Assembly (NCBI GenBank): GCA_015478575.1
Contig: JADMIN010000015.1
Coordinates: forward strand, 1 to 15,037
DNA from: Ktedonobacterales bacterium
Lineage (GTDB): Bacteria; Chloroflexota; Ktedonobacteria; Ktedonobacterales; JADMIN01
Length of the DNA: 15,037 nucleotides
Direction: 5' to 3'
The stretch's first letter is position 1, and each line of letters begins with the position of its first letter. Positions 9,256 through 15,037 of the stretch are shown in pieces. The notes under the pieces are model-generated. The model was not told where the DNA came from and searched no databases. It saw nothing but the letters and a program-made list of their open reading frames with translations. A program made the position numbers and the translations under genes.

Positions 9256-10433
9256 GACATGGCTCCCTTCCGCTCATCCTCAGGTGCCACATCGAAGAGG
9301 TAGCGCTGGCCGTCGGCGAGCAGCTCTGTCAGCGCGTCGCGCTGAAGCACTAGGTAGGTCCGATGTGCGCGACGCTCCATCCTGACGATGCCCGCGCGGT
9401 GCAACGCATTCAAGTGGTGCGAGATCGTTGGGCCCGAGACGCCCAGCGCGGGAGCCAACTCCTGCCCATAGTATGGGCGCGCGGCCAGCAGTCGCAGCAG
9501 CCGCAGGCGCGTGGGATCAGCGAGCACGCCGAAGACATTCGCCCATCGCTCCACCGCGTTGCCGCCCGATGGCGCGGCCAGTGGCCGCTCCTCCAGGACA
9601 CGCGCCGCGCCGATCAGCAGCAGCAATGGCTCGTAGGCGCTACCATCGAAGAGCGGCTGCCGGCTCTCATGCAGATAGTGCCCGATGTGCAGATGCCACA
9701 TAGCCAGCGGTGCGATGACGAGCGGCGAGAAGCCGGCTGGATGAACGAATGCGTGCAGCCAGCTAATGACCACCTCCGGTCGTGTGTGCGCCAACACGCG
9801 CAGCCGCTCGACAGCGCGCTCCCGCGTCGTGGCCAGTTCGGGAGCCAGCCGCGCGTAGAGCCGATCAGCATGCAACCGCAACAGACCCACCACCTCCGCC
9901 CGCGCCGCCTCAGGCTCGGCCAGCAGACGCAGCAGCAGCGCGCGCCGCCTGCCCAGCAGGCGCAGCGAGCCATCTACGAAGGCGCGAGCCGCCGTGGGCG
10001 ACGCGGTAAGCGCCACCAGTTCTTCCGTCATCAGCGGCGCGTCGGGATGCACATTCCCCGCCGTCACCGCCACACGCAGAAAATCGCCCAGCGGCATCCG
10101 CTCGATAGCCTCTGGCAGCGCCGCCACGTCACCGTCGCCCGGCAATAGCGGCACCAGCGCGACATACGCCCCACCAAGCGGCGACTCCCCACCGAACCAC
10201 GTGCGCATCCGTTCCCACTGGGCGGCGGTATACTCCTCCCGCGCCAGGGCCACCCATGCGCGCTCCGGCCCTTTCATATCCCCACGGGCGAGCGCCACCA
10301 GGCCCTCAACCAGGTCATAGGCAGGCGCGGTATCCAACCAGACCTCCGCGCCATCAGGCAAGCGCAGCAGCACACTGACATGCGCACCCAGCACGGGTGG
10401 CGCGCCTCCACGCCCGTTGCGTTCCGAGACCAT
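9252..10433 (-). CDS. Large ArsR-type winged-helix transcriptional regulator
   Basis: A 393-residue protein with a recognisable ArsR-like winged helix near the C terminus (about 297-370): NVFGVLADPTRLRLLRLLAA (299-318), then a helix-turn-helix with ELAPALGVSGPTISHHLNAL (325-344) and a wing around RMERRAHRTYLVL. The first roughly 290 residues are a mainly helical, Leu/Ala/Arg-rich domain with no motif I can name, possibly for ligand binding or dimerisation (DUF5937-like proteins have a comparable layout, uncertain). Classic ArsR sensors are only about 100-120 residues. The classic ELCVCDL metal site is absent (YGQELAPAL instead), which argues against arsenic-type sensing. ATG at 10433 is chosen because AAGGAG lies about 8 nt upstream; ATGs at 10478 and 10454 lack an SD. 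It overlaps the MFS gene by 4 nt. Confidence 0.85.
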   Translation of the reverse strand: MVSERNGRGGAPPVLGAHVSVLLRLPDGAEVWLDTAPAYDLVEGLVALARGDMKGPERAWVALAREEYTAAQWERMRTWFGGESPLGGAYVALVPLLPGDGDVAALPEAIERMPLGDFLRVAVTAGNVHPDAPLMTEELVALTASPTAARAFVDGSLRLLGRRRALLLRLLAEPEAARAEVVGLLRLHADRLYARLAPELATTRERAVERLRVLAHTRPEVVISWLHAFVHPAGFSPLVIAPLAMWHLHIGHYLHESRQPLFDGSAYEPLLLLIGAARVLEERPLAAPSGGNAVERWANVFGVLADPTRLRLLRLLAARPYYGQELAPALGVSGPTISHHLNALHRAGIVRMERRAHRTYLVLQRDALTELLADGQRYLFDVAPEDERKGAMS

Positions 10434-10450
10434 TCCTTCACTCCTTCGCA

Positions 10451-10503
10451 ACATTTTATTTCTATCTATTATTAACATTAGTATATGATATAACTATAGT
10501 CAA
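10451..10503 (-). promoter_or_regulatory. AT-rich promoter/operator of the ArsR-MFS operon
   Basis: A roughly 50-bp AT-rich island stands out in otherwise GC-rich DNA. On the minus strand it holds TTGACT (10503-10498), a -35-like hexamer, and TATACT (10485-10480), a -10-like hexamer, but they are only 12 bp apart. TAATGT (10480-10475) gives a 17-bp spacing to TTGACT but is a weak match. An imperfect palindrome, AGT-ATAT-G-ATAT-(A)ACT, spans 10480-10495 and overlaps TATACT. An ArsR-type repressor would typically bind such a site and be released by ligand, so autoregulation is likely by inference. Confidence 0.5.
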
Positions 10504-10591
10504 GAATGGCGATGCTGATAACCGGTATGTGTCAACGGGGGCCGCACCGCGTCGCCACCACGCATCGTCGCGCGAAATGCCCCTCTATCGC

Positions 10592-10619
10592 TTGACCTGG
10601 TGGCTACATCTGGTACAAT
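10592..10619 (+). promoter_or_regulatory. Extended -10 promoter for the response regulator
   Basis: TTGACC (10592-10597), a 16-bp spacer and TACAAT (10614-10619) preceded by TGG give a -35 with one mismatch and an extended -10 with one mismatch. Transcription would start near 10626, leaving a leader of about 120 nt before the ATG at 10748. The leader is very GC-rich and includes inverted GCGGGA/TCCCGC repeats. The interval 10504-10747 has no supported gene. Confidence 0.55.
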
Positions 10620-10747
10620 GCGTGCGGATGGGGTGCGCGGTCAGCGAGGTAGGGCGGCGGCGGCGGGAACGGCGCGTGTCCCGCTTGGCGCGCCACGGCC
10701 CCTTTGGCGGCGCCACGTCTCCTCGCGCAGCGGAGGTAGGCCCGCGC

Positions 10748-11218
10748 ATGGATTCTCGGCAGCCTTACCAGCGGACGCAGTGCTCTGGAGAGGGAAGCCG
10801 TCCGGCGAATGCCGGAGCGGATCCTCCGCCACGTGCCTCGCCCGCCCCACATGTGACGATCCTCATCGCCGAGAATGAAGAGAACAATCGCCACCTGATG
10901 GAGCAGATCCTCAAGCTCGCCGGCTATGCCTGCATCCTGGCCACGAACGGGCTGGAGGCGCTCCACGCACTGGATCTCGAACGAGTGGATCTCGTGCTTA
11001 TTGATCTTTCCATGCCAATTCTGGATGGCTACCGCGCCACCGAGCTTATCCGGCAGCGCCCCGGCTGCGCGGCGCTCCCGGTGGTGGCGGTGACCGCTCA
11101 CGCCCTGAGCGGCGATCGCGAGCGCGCGCTCTCCAGCGGCTGCACCGAGTATCTCGTCAAGCCTTTCCGCCCGCGCGACCTGCTACGGCTTGTTGAGCGG
11201 CTACTCTGCCCATGCTAG
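10748..11218 (+). CDS. Single-domain response regulator (CheY/DivK-like receiver)
   Basis: A 156-residue protein: a disordered Pro/Ser/Arg-rich N-terminal segment (about 1-35) and one receiver domain (36-155), with no DNA-binding or enzymatic output domain. The key residues are present: acidic pocket in AENEENN (41-47, Glu42/Glu44/Glu45 where Asp/Glu is usual), phosphoacceptor Asp86 in LIDLSMPILDG (84-94), Thr106 and Lys128 in VKPF. NEENNR and FRPRDLL resemble DivK-type or hybrid-kinase receivers. It would relay phosphate from a histidine kinase to a partner. No kinase gene is adjacent, though a PAS sensor begins at 14712. ATG 10748 is chosen for the GGAGG at 10732-10736; the frame is open upstream but that stretch crosses the promoter and is compositionally unlike protein. 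Confidence 0.85.
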   Translation: MDSRQPYQRTQCSGEGSRPANAGADPPPRASPAPHVTILIAENEENNRHLMEQILKLAGYACILATNGLEALHALDLERVDLVLIDLSMPILDGYRATELIRQRPGCAALPVVAVTAHALSGDRERALSSGCTEYLVKPFRPRDLLRLVERLLCPC

Positions 11219-11236
11219 GATACCTTGGCGTATCCT
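11217..11236 (+). other. Hairpin overlapping the response regulator stop codon
   Basis: AGGATAC (11217-11223) and GTATCCT (11230-11236) form a perfect 7-bp stem with a 6-nt loop; the left arm begins inside the TAG stop (11216-11218). No T-run follows. It may terminate transcription without a U-tract or protect the 3' end of the message. Confidence 0.45.
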
Positions 11237-11266
11237 CATCGCACGACCTAGATGATGTGACCCATC

Positions 11267-11285
11267 TTCGGCTTGCGAAGCCGAA
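11267..11285 (+). other. Perfect 8-bp hairpin upstream of pepA
   Basis: TTCGGCTT (11267-11274) and AAGCCGAA (11278-11285) pair perfectly around a GCG loop. The element sits between the response regulator and pepA, 101 nt before the pepA ATG. No T-tract is seen on either strand. It could be a terminator-like element, an operator or a leader hairpin. I saw no good promoter in the 168-bp gap 11219-11386. Confidence 0.45.
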
Positions 11286-11386
11286 AGACACGCACCGATC
11301 CGTTGTTCTCAGGGCAGCGCGGAGGCCTGGCTCGCTTGCCGCTCCCCGCGTGTCCGACTGATGCTAGAAGCGAGTGGACGAGAGGC

Positions 11387-12925
11387 ATGGATATTCGAGT
11401 CAGCACGCGCGATGTGCAGCAGTTCGATGGCGACGCATTGGCGGTTGGCGTCTTCGCGGGCGAGGAACCACATGGGCCAGCCGCCGCGCTCGATGAGGCG
11501 CTGGTCGGCGTCATCGCGGAGTTGCACGCCAGCGGCGAGGTGACGGGAGCCGCCGATGAAGTCGTGCTGCTGCACACGCTCGGCAAGATCGAGACCGCGC
11601 GCATCGCCATCATCGGGCTGGGCCGACGCGAGCATTTTACTCTTGCTCGCGTGCGTCGTGCCTCCGCCACGGCCTGCCGAGCGCTGCGCAAGGCTGGCGC
11701 GCACGATGTCGGCTTGGCGCTTGCCTGGGCGGATTCTGGCTTGAATCTGGCCCAGGCCGCCCGTGCCAGTATCGAGGGTGCCCTGCTCGGCCTCTACGAG
11801 TTCACCCTGTATCAGTCCACTCCCTCTGCCCACGAGCGCGATGGCCAGCAACAGACGGATGAGCATGCCGGTCGCAAACACCTGCATTCCATCACCATCA
11901 TCGGGCGTGGGCGCGAGCCAGCCCTGCGCGCCGCGGTCGAGCGCGGGCGTATCCTAGCGGAGTCCACCAACTTCGCGCGCGACCTGGGCAACGAGCCGCC
12001 TAACGTCCTCACGCCCTGTGAATTCGCCCAGCGTGCCAGCGCGATGGCTGAGCGCTTCGGCTTGGAGTGCGAGATCTATGGCCCAGACTGGATGCGTGAG
12101 CAAGGAATGGGCGCCCTGCTCGGAGTGGCGCAGGGCAGCCACCAAGAGCCGCGCTTCATCCTCCTCCGCTATCGCGGCGGCGCGGCGGATGAGCCTGGCC
12201 TGGGGCTGGTCGGCAAGGGCATCACCTTCGACACGGGTGGCATCTCCATCAAGCCCGCCGCCGCGATGGATGCGATGAAGATGGATATGTGCGGCGGCGC
12301 GGCGGTCATTGGCGCGATGATGGCCATCGCGCAACTGAAGCCCGCCACCAACGTCACCGGCATTGTCCCCACCACGGAGAACATGCCCGGCGGCAATGCC
12401 TACCGACCTGGTGATATTCTGCGCGCCTCCAACGGCAAGACCATTGAGATTCTCACCACCGACGCCGAAGGTCGGCTGATTCTGGCGGATGCGCTCTCTT
12501 ACGCCACCCGGCTCGGCCTCACGCCCATCATTGATGCCGCCACCCTCACCGGCGCGATCGTCATCGCGCTTGGCCACCTGCGCGCTGGCCTCTTCTGCAA
12601 CGATGACACGTTGCAACGCACGTTGATGGCCGCGGCGGAGGCGGCGGGAGAGCGTATCTGGCCGATGCCGATGGATCCTGAGTATAATGATCTGGTGCGC
12701 AGTGAGATCGCTGACATCAAGCAAACGGGGACACGGGGCGGAGGCGCCATCGCCGCCGCCAAAGTGCTCAGCCATTTCGTCAACAACCTCCCCTGGGCGC
12801 ACCTGGATATCGCCGGCGTCACTGCGCGCGAGAAGCGTGATGCCGAAGGCGATAAGGGGGCGACGGGCTTCGGGGTGCGCACCTTTGCCGAGCTGGCGGG
12901 CATACTCGCCATGCGCAAAGGCTAG
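11387..12925 (+). CDS. pepA: Leucyl aminopeptidase (M17 family, PepA)
   Basis: A 512-residue cytosolic dinuclear-metal aminopeptidase that removes N-terminal residues, preferentially Leu, from peptides. The N-terminal Rossmann-like domain (about 1-170) is followed by the conserved catalytic domain. The signature is present as TTDAEGRL (357-364; usual form NTDAEGRL). Metal and catalytic residues are intact: Lys277 and Asp282 in VGKGITFDTGG, Lys289, Asp300 in MKMDMCGG, Asp359, Glu361 and Arg363, seven residues offset from the E. coli PepA numbering. Length fits the family (about 480-510). ATG at 11387 has only a close GAGAGG (spacing about 1 nt) as SD, but the protein begins there at the usual N-terminal beta strand; the open frame upstream lacks family similarity. 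Some PepA proteins also bind DNA; nothing here shows that. Confidence 0.96.
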   Translation: MDIRVSTRDVQQFDGDALAVGVFAGEEPHGPAAALDEALVGVIAELHASGEVTGAADEVVLLHTLGKIETARIAIIGLGRREHFTLARVRRASATACRALRKAGAHDVGLALAWADSGLNLAQAARASIEGALLGLYEFTLYQSTPSAHERDGQQQTDEHAGRKHLHSITIIGRGREPALRAAVERGRILAESTNFARDLGNEPPNVLTPCEFAQRASAMAERFGLECEIYGPDWMREQGMGALLGVAQGSHQEPRFILLRYRGGAADEPGLGLVGKGITFDTGGISIKPAAAMDAMKMDMCGGAAVIGAMMAIAQLKPATNVTGIVPTTENMPGGNAYRPGDILRASNGKTIEILTTDAEGRLILADALSYATRLGLTPIIDAATLTGAIVIALGHLRAGLFCNDDTLQRTLMAAAEAAGERIWPMPMDPEYNDLVRSEIADIKQTGTRGGGAIAAAKVLSHFVNNLPWAHLDIAGVTAREKRDAEGDKGATGFGVRTFAELAGILAMRKG

Positions 12926-12942
12926 GCATCTGTCAGCTAGCC
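12920..12942 (+). other. Hairpin overlapping the pepA stop codon
   Basis: GGCTAG (12920-12925, containing the TAG stop) and CTAGCC (12937-12942) are perfect inverted repeats with an 11-nt loop. No T-tract follows, and the moaD start is only 74 nt further on. It may partly terminate or stabilise the pepA message. The rest of the 91-bp gap shows only the moaD SD. Confidence 0.35.
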
Positions 12943-13016
12943 ACGGGAAGGCACAGCGCCCTTCACCTCGCCGCACGCCAGCGCGAGGCGCGCGCCAACT
13001 TGGAGGGAGAGACGCC

Positions 13017-13262
13017 ATGCGAGTCACTGTGCGCTACTTCGCGTCGTTGCGCGAGGCGGCTGGAGTAGGAGAGGAAGCCCTCGCGCTCCCCATGGGCGGG
13101 GGGGTGCCGGAGGCGCGCGCGCTGCTCGTCGCGCGGCATCCCGCGCTGGCGCGGCTGCTGCCGGCGTGCGCCGTCGCCGTTAACCGCGCGTATGCCCCCA
13201 CCGACGCGCCGCTCACCGAAGGTGACGAATTGGCGTTCATTCCGCCGGTAGGGGGAGGATGA
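13017..13262 (+). CDS. moaD: Molybdopterin synthase sulfur-carrier subunit MoaD
   Basis: An 81-residue ubiquitin-fold protein. In molybdenum cofactor synthesis its C-terminal glycine is adenylated and thiocarboxylated, then donates sulfur with MoaE to convert precursor Z (cPMP) to molybdopterin. It opens with MRVTVRYFASLREAAG (1-16), typical of MoaD, has VNRAYAPTDAPLTEGDELAF in the second half, and ends PPVGGG, keeping the essential terminal Gly-Gly. ATG at 13017 is preceded by GGAGGGAGAG. The stop overlaps the moaE start as ATGA (13259-13262), so the two subunits are coupled as expected for a stoichiometric complex. The activating enzyme (MoeB/MoaZ type) is not in this window. Confidence 0.93.
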   Translation: MRVTVRYFASLREAAGVGEEALALPMGGGVPEARALLVARHPALARLLPACAVAVNRAYAPTDAPLTEGDELAFIPPVGGG

Positions 13263-13693
13263 GTGTGGACGCGCTGCTCCGTATCACCGCTGAGGCGCTG
13301 GATGACACAACCGTGCGGGCGCTAGTGCGTCATGTCACCCACTCTGGCGCTGGCGGCATCGTCACCTTTGAGGGCATTGTCCGCGATACCTCACGTGGCA
13401 AGCGCGTGCGCTATCTAGAGTACGATGCCTATCCAGAGATGGCGACACAGGAGATGGCCGTCATCGCCGCCGAGATCGAGCGACGCTGGCCGACTGCTCG
13501 CGTGGCCATCGCCCACCGTATCGGCCGACTGGAGATCGGCGAGCGGAGCGTGGTCGTGGCCGTCGCTTGCCCGCACCGCGCTGAGGCATTCGACGCCTGC
13601 CGCTATGCCATTGATACCCTCAAGGCCACGGTACCCATCTGGAAGAAAGAGATCGCCGAGGATGGCGAGGAATGGATTGAGAACCACGCATGA
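13259..13693 (+). CDS. moaE: Molybdopterin synthase catalytic subunit MoaE
   Basis: A 144-residue large subunit of molybdopterin synthase, the partner of MoaD. Family features are plain: GGIVTFEGIVRDTSRGK (32-48), LEYDAYPEMA (53-62), HRIGRLEIGERSVVVAVACP (86-105), HRAEAFDACRYAIDTLK (106-122) and PIWKKEI (125-131), which includes the conserved active-site Lys pair. Length matches the family (about 140-150). The start overlaps moaD by ATGA with GGGGGAGG directly before it. The stop overlaps purQ in the same way (13690-13693), so this is the middle gene of a three-gene coupled string. Confidence 0.96.
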   Translation: MSVDALLRITAEALDDTTVRALVRHVTHSGAGGIVTFEGIVRDTSRGKRVRYLEYDAYPEMATQEMAVIAAEIERRWPTARVAIAHRIGRLEIGERSVVVAVACPHRAEAFDACRYAIDTLKATVPIWKKEIAEDGEEWIENHA

Positions 13694-14406
13694 AATTTGG
13701 CATCGTCGTCTTCCCCGGCACCTGGAGCGATAAGGATTGTCTGCGCGTACTCGGCCCCGTCCTGGGGCAGGAGGTCGTCAGCATCTGGCACGAGGAGACC
13801 GATCTCCAGGGATGTGACTGTATCATCCTGCCGGGCGGCTTTTCCTACGGAGACTACCTGCGCGCGGGGGCCATCGCCCGCTTCGCGCCGGTGATGGGGG
13901 CGGTGCGCGCGTTTGCGGCACGTGGCGGGCTGGTGCTGGGCATCTGTAATGGCTTCCAGATCTTGCTAGAGGCTGGGCTGCTCCCTGGGGCGATGCGGCG
14001 CAACGCGAGTCTGGAGTTTCGCTGCGAGTGGGTCCACTTGCGTGTGGAGAACGCCGAGACGCCTTTCACCCGCCTCTGCCGCCCTGGCCAGGTCCTGTGC
14101 GTTCCCATCTCTCACGGCGAGGGCAACTACTTCGCCGATGATGCCACCCTCGATGCGCTGGAGGCCAGTGGCGGCGTGCTGTTCCGCTATTGCGCGCCCG
14201 ACGCCGATGGCACCATCAGCGCCGCGGCCAACCCAAACGGCTCACGTCGCAACATCGCTGGCATCATCAACCCTACACGCACGATCGCCGCGATGATGCC
14301 CCACCCTGAGCGCTGTGGCGAGGCCGTGTTGGGCGGCGAGGATGGCTTGCTGATCTTCGGCTCCATCGTCGCGGCGCTGGCCGCGCGGGGCGCGATGGCG
14401 CGCTAG
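13690..14406 (+). CDS. purQ: Phosphoribosylformylglycinamidine (FGAM) synthase, glutaminase subunit PurQ
   Basis: A 238-residue class I glutamine amidotransferase that hydrolyses glutamine and passes ammonia to PurL in step four of purine synthesis, in a complex with PurS. It begins MKFGIVVFPG and shows ILPGGFSYGDYLRAGAIARF (46-65), the nucleophile Cys86 in GICNGFQ, and His205/Glu207 in MMPHPER. Length fits the separate-subunit type (about 220-240) found with PurS, not the large PurL fusion. The residues after FPG are TWSDKDC instead of the common SNCDRD. Start overlaps moaE by ATGA. Neither purS nor purL is in the window, so the partners must be elsewhere. Coupling of a purine gene to moaDE is unusual. 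Confidence 0.96.
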   Translation: MKFGIVVFPGTWSDKDCLRVLGPVLGQEVVSIWHEETDLQGCDCIILPGGFSYGDYLRAGAIARFAPVMGAVRAFAARGGLVLGICNGFQILLEAGLLPGAMRRNASLEFRCEWVHLRVENAETPFTRLCRPGQVLCVPISHGEGNYFADDATLDALEASGGVLFRYCAPDADGTISAAANPNGSRRNIAGIINPTRTIAAMMPHPERCGEAVLGGEDGLLIFGSIVAALAARGAMAR

Positions 14407-14483
14407 ACCGTCTGCCGACCGAATGCTCTTCGCTTCTTTATCCCGCTCCTCCCTGCGTGATATAACGAAGCGGATGCGTGATT

Positions 14484-14512
14484 CCTCGTTGCGGCTCGTG
14501 CCCGCAAGGAGG
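14484..14512 (+). terminator. Strong hairpin downstream of purQ
   Basis: CCTCGTTGCGG (14484-14494) and CCGCAAGGAGG (14502-14512) form an 11-bp stem with one G/G mismatch and a 7-nt loop, 77 nt after the purQ stop. No T-run follows, so it is not canonical, but its position fits a terminator for moaD-moaE-purQ. The remainder of the 305-bp gap 14407-14711 shows no supported gene. Confidence 0.4.
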
Positions 14513-14711
14513 CTCTGCTTCGCGCCTTGGATGCGTTAGGAGCATGCCAGCGATGGACGACCTTGCGTGTAACCTGGGCATTGTGTGTGGGCATTGCGTG
14601 GCGGGCATGAGCCTGTTCGCTGTCAGGGAAGGCGATTCTTGACACCAGCCCAACTCCTCGCCCAGCCAGGATGGGGCGCCGTTCGGGAGAGGCACAAGGA
14701 GCCGAAACCGC

Positions 14712-15037
14712 TTGAAACGCGACCATGATCTCATCTTTACACCGTCCAGCCCAGAACACCAACCTCCCGACCAGCCTCCCGCCGCGCGGAGCGCCCCGGC
14801 CAAGCGCGCCCGTCAGAGCACAGCGCAGCGACAACTGCGCGAGACCGAGGAACGCTACCATGCGCTGCTCGCGGCGCTGACTCAGGTGTTCTGGACCACC
14901 AATGCCGAGGGTCTGGCGGACCGTGATATGTCGGCGTGGTGTGCCTATACCGGCCAGGGCGAAGAAGAGGCCAGAGGTTGGGGCTGGCTCCGCGCCATTC
15001 ATCCCGACGACCGCGAGCGGGTTCAGCATCTCTGGTC
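14712..15037 (+). CDS. PAS-domain sensor protein, probable histidine kinase (5' part, cut by window end)
   Basis: The frame is open from 14643 to the window end. The likely start is TTG at 14712, with AAGGAG at 14696-14701 (10-nt spacing); no ATG or GTG precedes the conserved part in this frame. The 108 visible residues have a Pro/Ala/Arg-rich N-terminal segment (1-40), a short helical linker (RETEERYHALLAAL, about 43-56), then the beginning of a PAS_3-type domain with FWTTNAEG, WCAYTGQGEEEARGWGWL and the strongly typical HPDDRERV. This arrangement is common at the start of PAS sensor histidine kinases. The kinase module, if present, lies beyond the window, so a diguanylate cyclase or other PAS protein remains possible. 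A long minus-strand open frame over the same bases is considered a shadow. Confidence 0.72.
   Translation, partial: MKRDHDLIFTPSSPEHQPPDQPPAARSAPAKRARQSTAQRQLRETEERYHALLAALTQVFWTTNAEGLADRDMSAWCAYTGQGEEEARGWGWLRAIHPDDRERVQHLW

Noticed and set aside
9363..10148. 261-codon plus-strand open frame opposite the ArsR-type gene
   Set aside because: It is Gln/Arg/His-rich low-complexity sequence, antisense to a protein with a clear winged helix.
10397..10747. 117-residue N-terminal extension of the response regulator
   Set aside because: It crosses the AT-rich ArsR operator and the extended -10 promoter, has low-complexity Arg-rich sequence and no homology; the SD at 10732-10736 supports ATG 10748.
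11954..13027. 357-codon minus-strand open frame opposite pepA
   Set aside because: The plus strand carries intact leucyl aminopeptidase with all metal ligands. The antisense product is rich in His/Arg/Gly with no recognisable domain.
14639..14644. TTGACA as a -35 element for the PAS sensor gene
   Set aside because: The hexamer is perfect, but 16-18 bp downstream is GC-rich (around CCAGCC) with no -10-like sequence.
14403..15029. 208-codon minus-strand open frame over the region downstream of purQ
   Set aside because: Its product shows no family features, and the opposite strand over 14712-15037 encodes a clear PAS_3 domain ending in HPDDRERV with a good SD. It is a GC-driven shadow.

Overview
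The window is high-GC DNA carrying ordinary bacterial housekeeping genes, many Shine-Dalgarno (SD) sites, some GTG/TTG starts and several ATGA stop/start overlaps. No ribosomal or phylogenetic marker is present. The mix (Wzx/Wzy polysaccharide genes, a large ArsR-type regulator paired with an MFS exporter, a PAS_3-type sensor, a moaD-moaE-purQ string) would suit a Chloroflexota genome, perhaps Ktedonobacteria-like, but this assignment is tentative. I saw no tRNA, rRNA, CRISPR array, insertion sequence or phage gene.

Region 1 (1-7798, + strand) is part of a Wzx/Wzy-type surface polysaccharide cluster. In order it holds a chain-length/co-polymerase protein (Wzz-like), an O-antigen ligase/polymerase-like membrane protein, a UDP-sugar 4-epimerase of the short-chain dehydrogenase (SDR) superfamily, a 776-residue fusion of a glucuronyl C5-epimerase-like domain to a GT4 glycosyltransferase, and a Wzx-like flippase. 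The last three are tightly packed (17-nt overlap, then a 1-nt gap), so they are probably one transcript. The 4-epimerase would supply a nucleotide sugar, the GT4 would add a residue, Wzx would flip the lipid-linked unit, the Wzy-like protein would polymerise it and the Wzz-like protein would set chain length. The C5-epimerase-like domain points to a uronic-acid-containing, glycosaminoglycan-like polymer, but residues aligned with the catalytic tyrosines of animal GLCE appear replaced. The fusion is the most unusual object in the window.

Region 2 (7799-10503) is a 179-bp convergent intergenic stretch rich in inverted repeats, followed by a minus-strand pair: a 393-residue ArsR-type regulator and an MFS exporter overlapping by ATGA. 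The pair is read from an AT-rich island with an operator-like imperfect palindrome. It looks like an autoregulated efflux unit.

Region 3 (10504-14406, + strand) holds a single-domain response regulator behind a good extended -10 promoter, leucyl aminopeptidase PepA, and a coupled moaD-moaE-purQ string (molybdopterin synthase small and large subunits, then the glutaminase subunit of FGAM synthase). Short hairpins overlap the stop codons of the response regulator and pepA genes.

Region 4 (14407-15037) is a 305-bp non-coding stretch with one strong hairpin, followed by the 5' end of a PAS-domain sensor protein, probably a histidine kinase, with a TTG start and cut off by the window edge.
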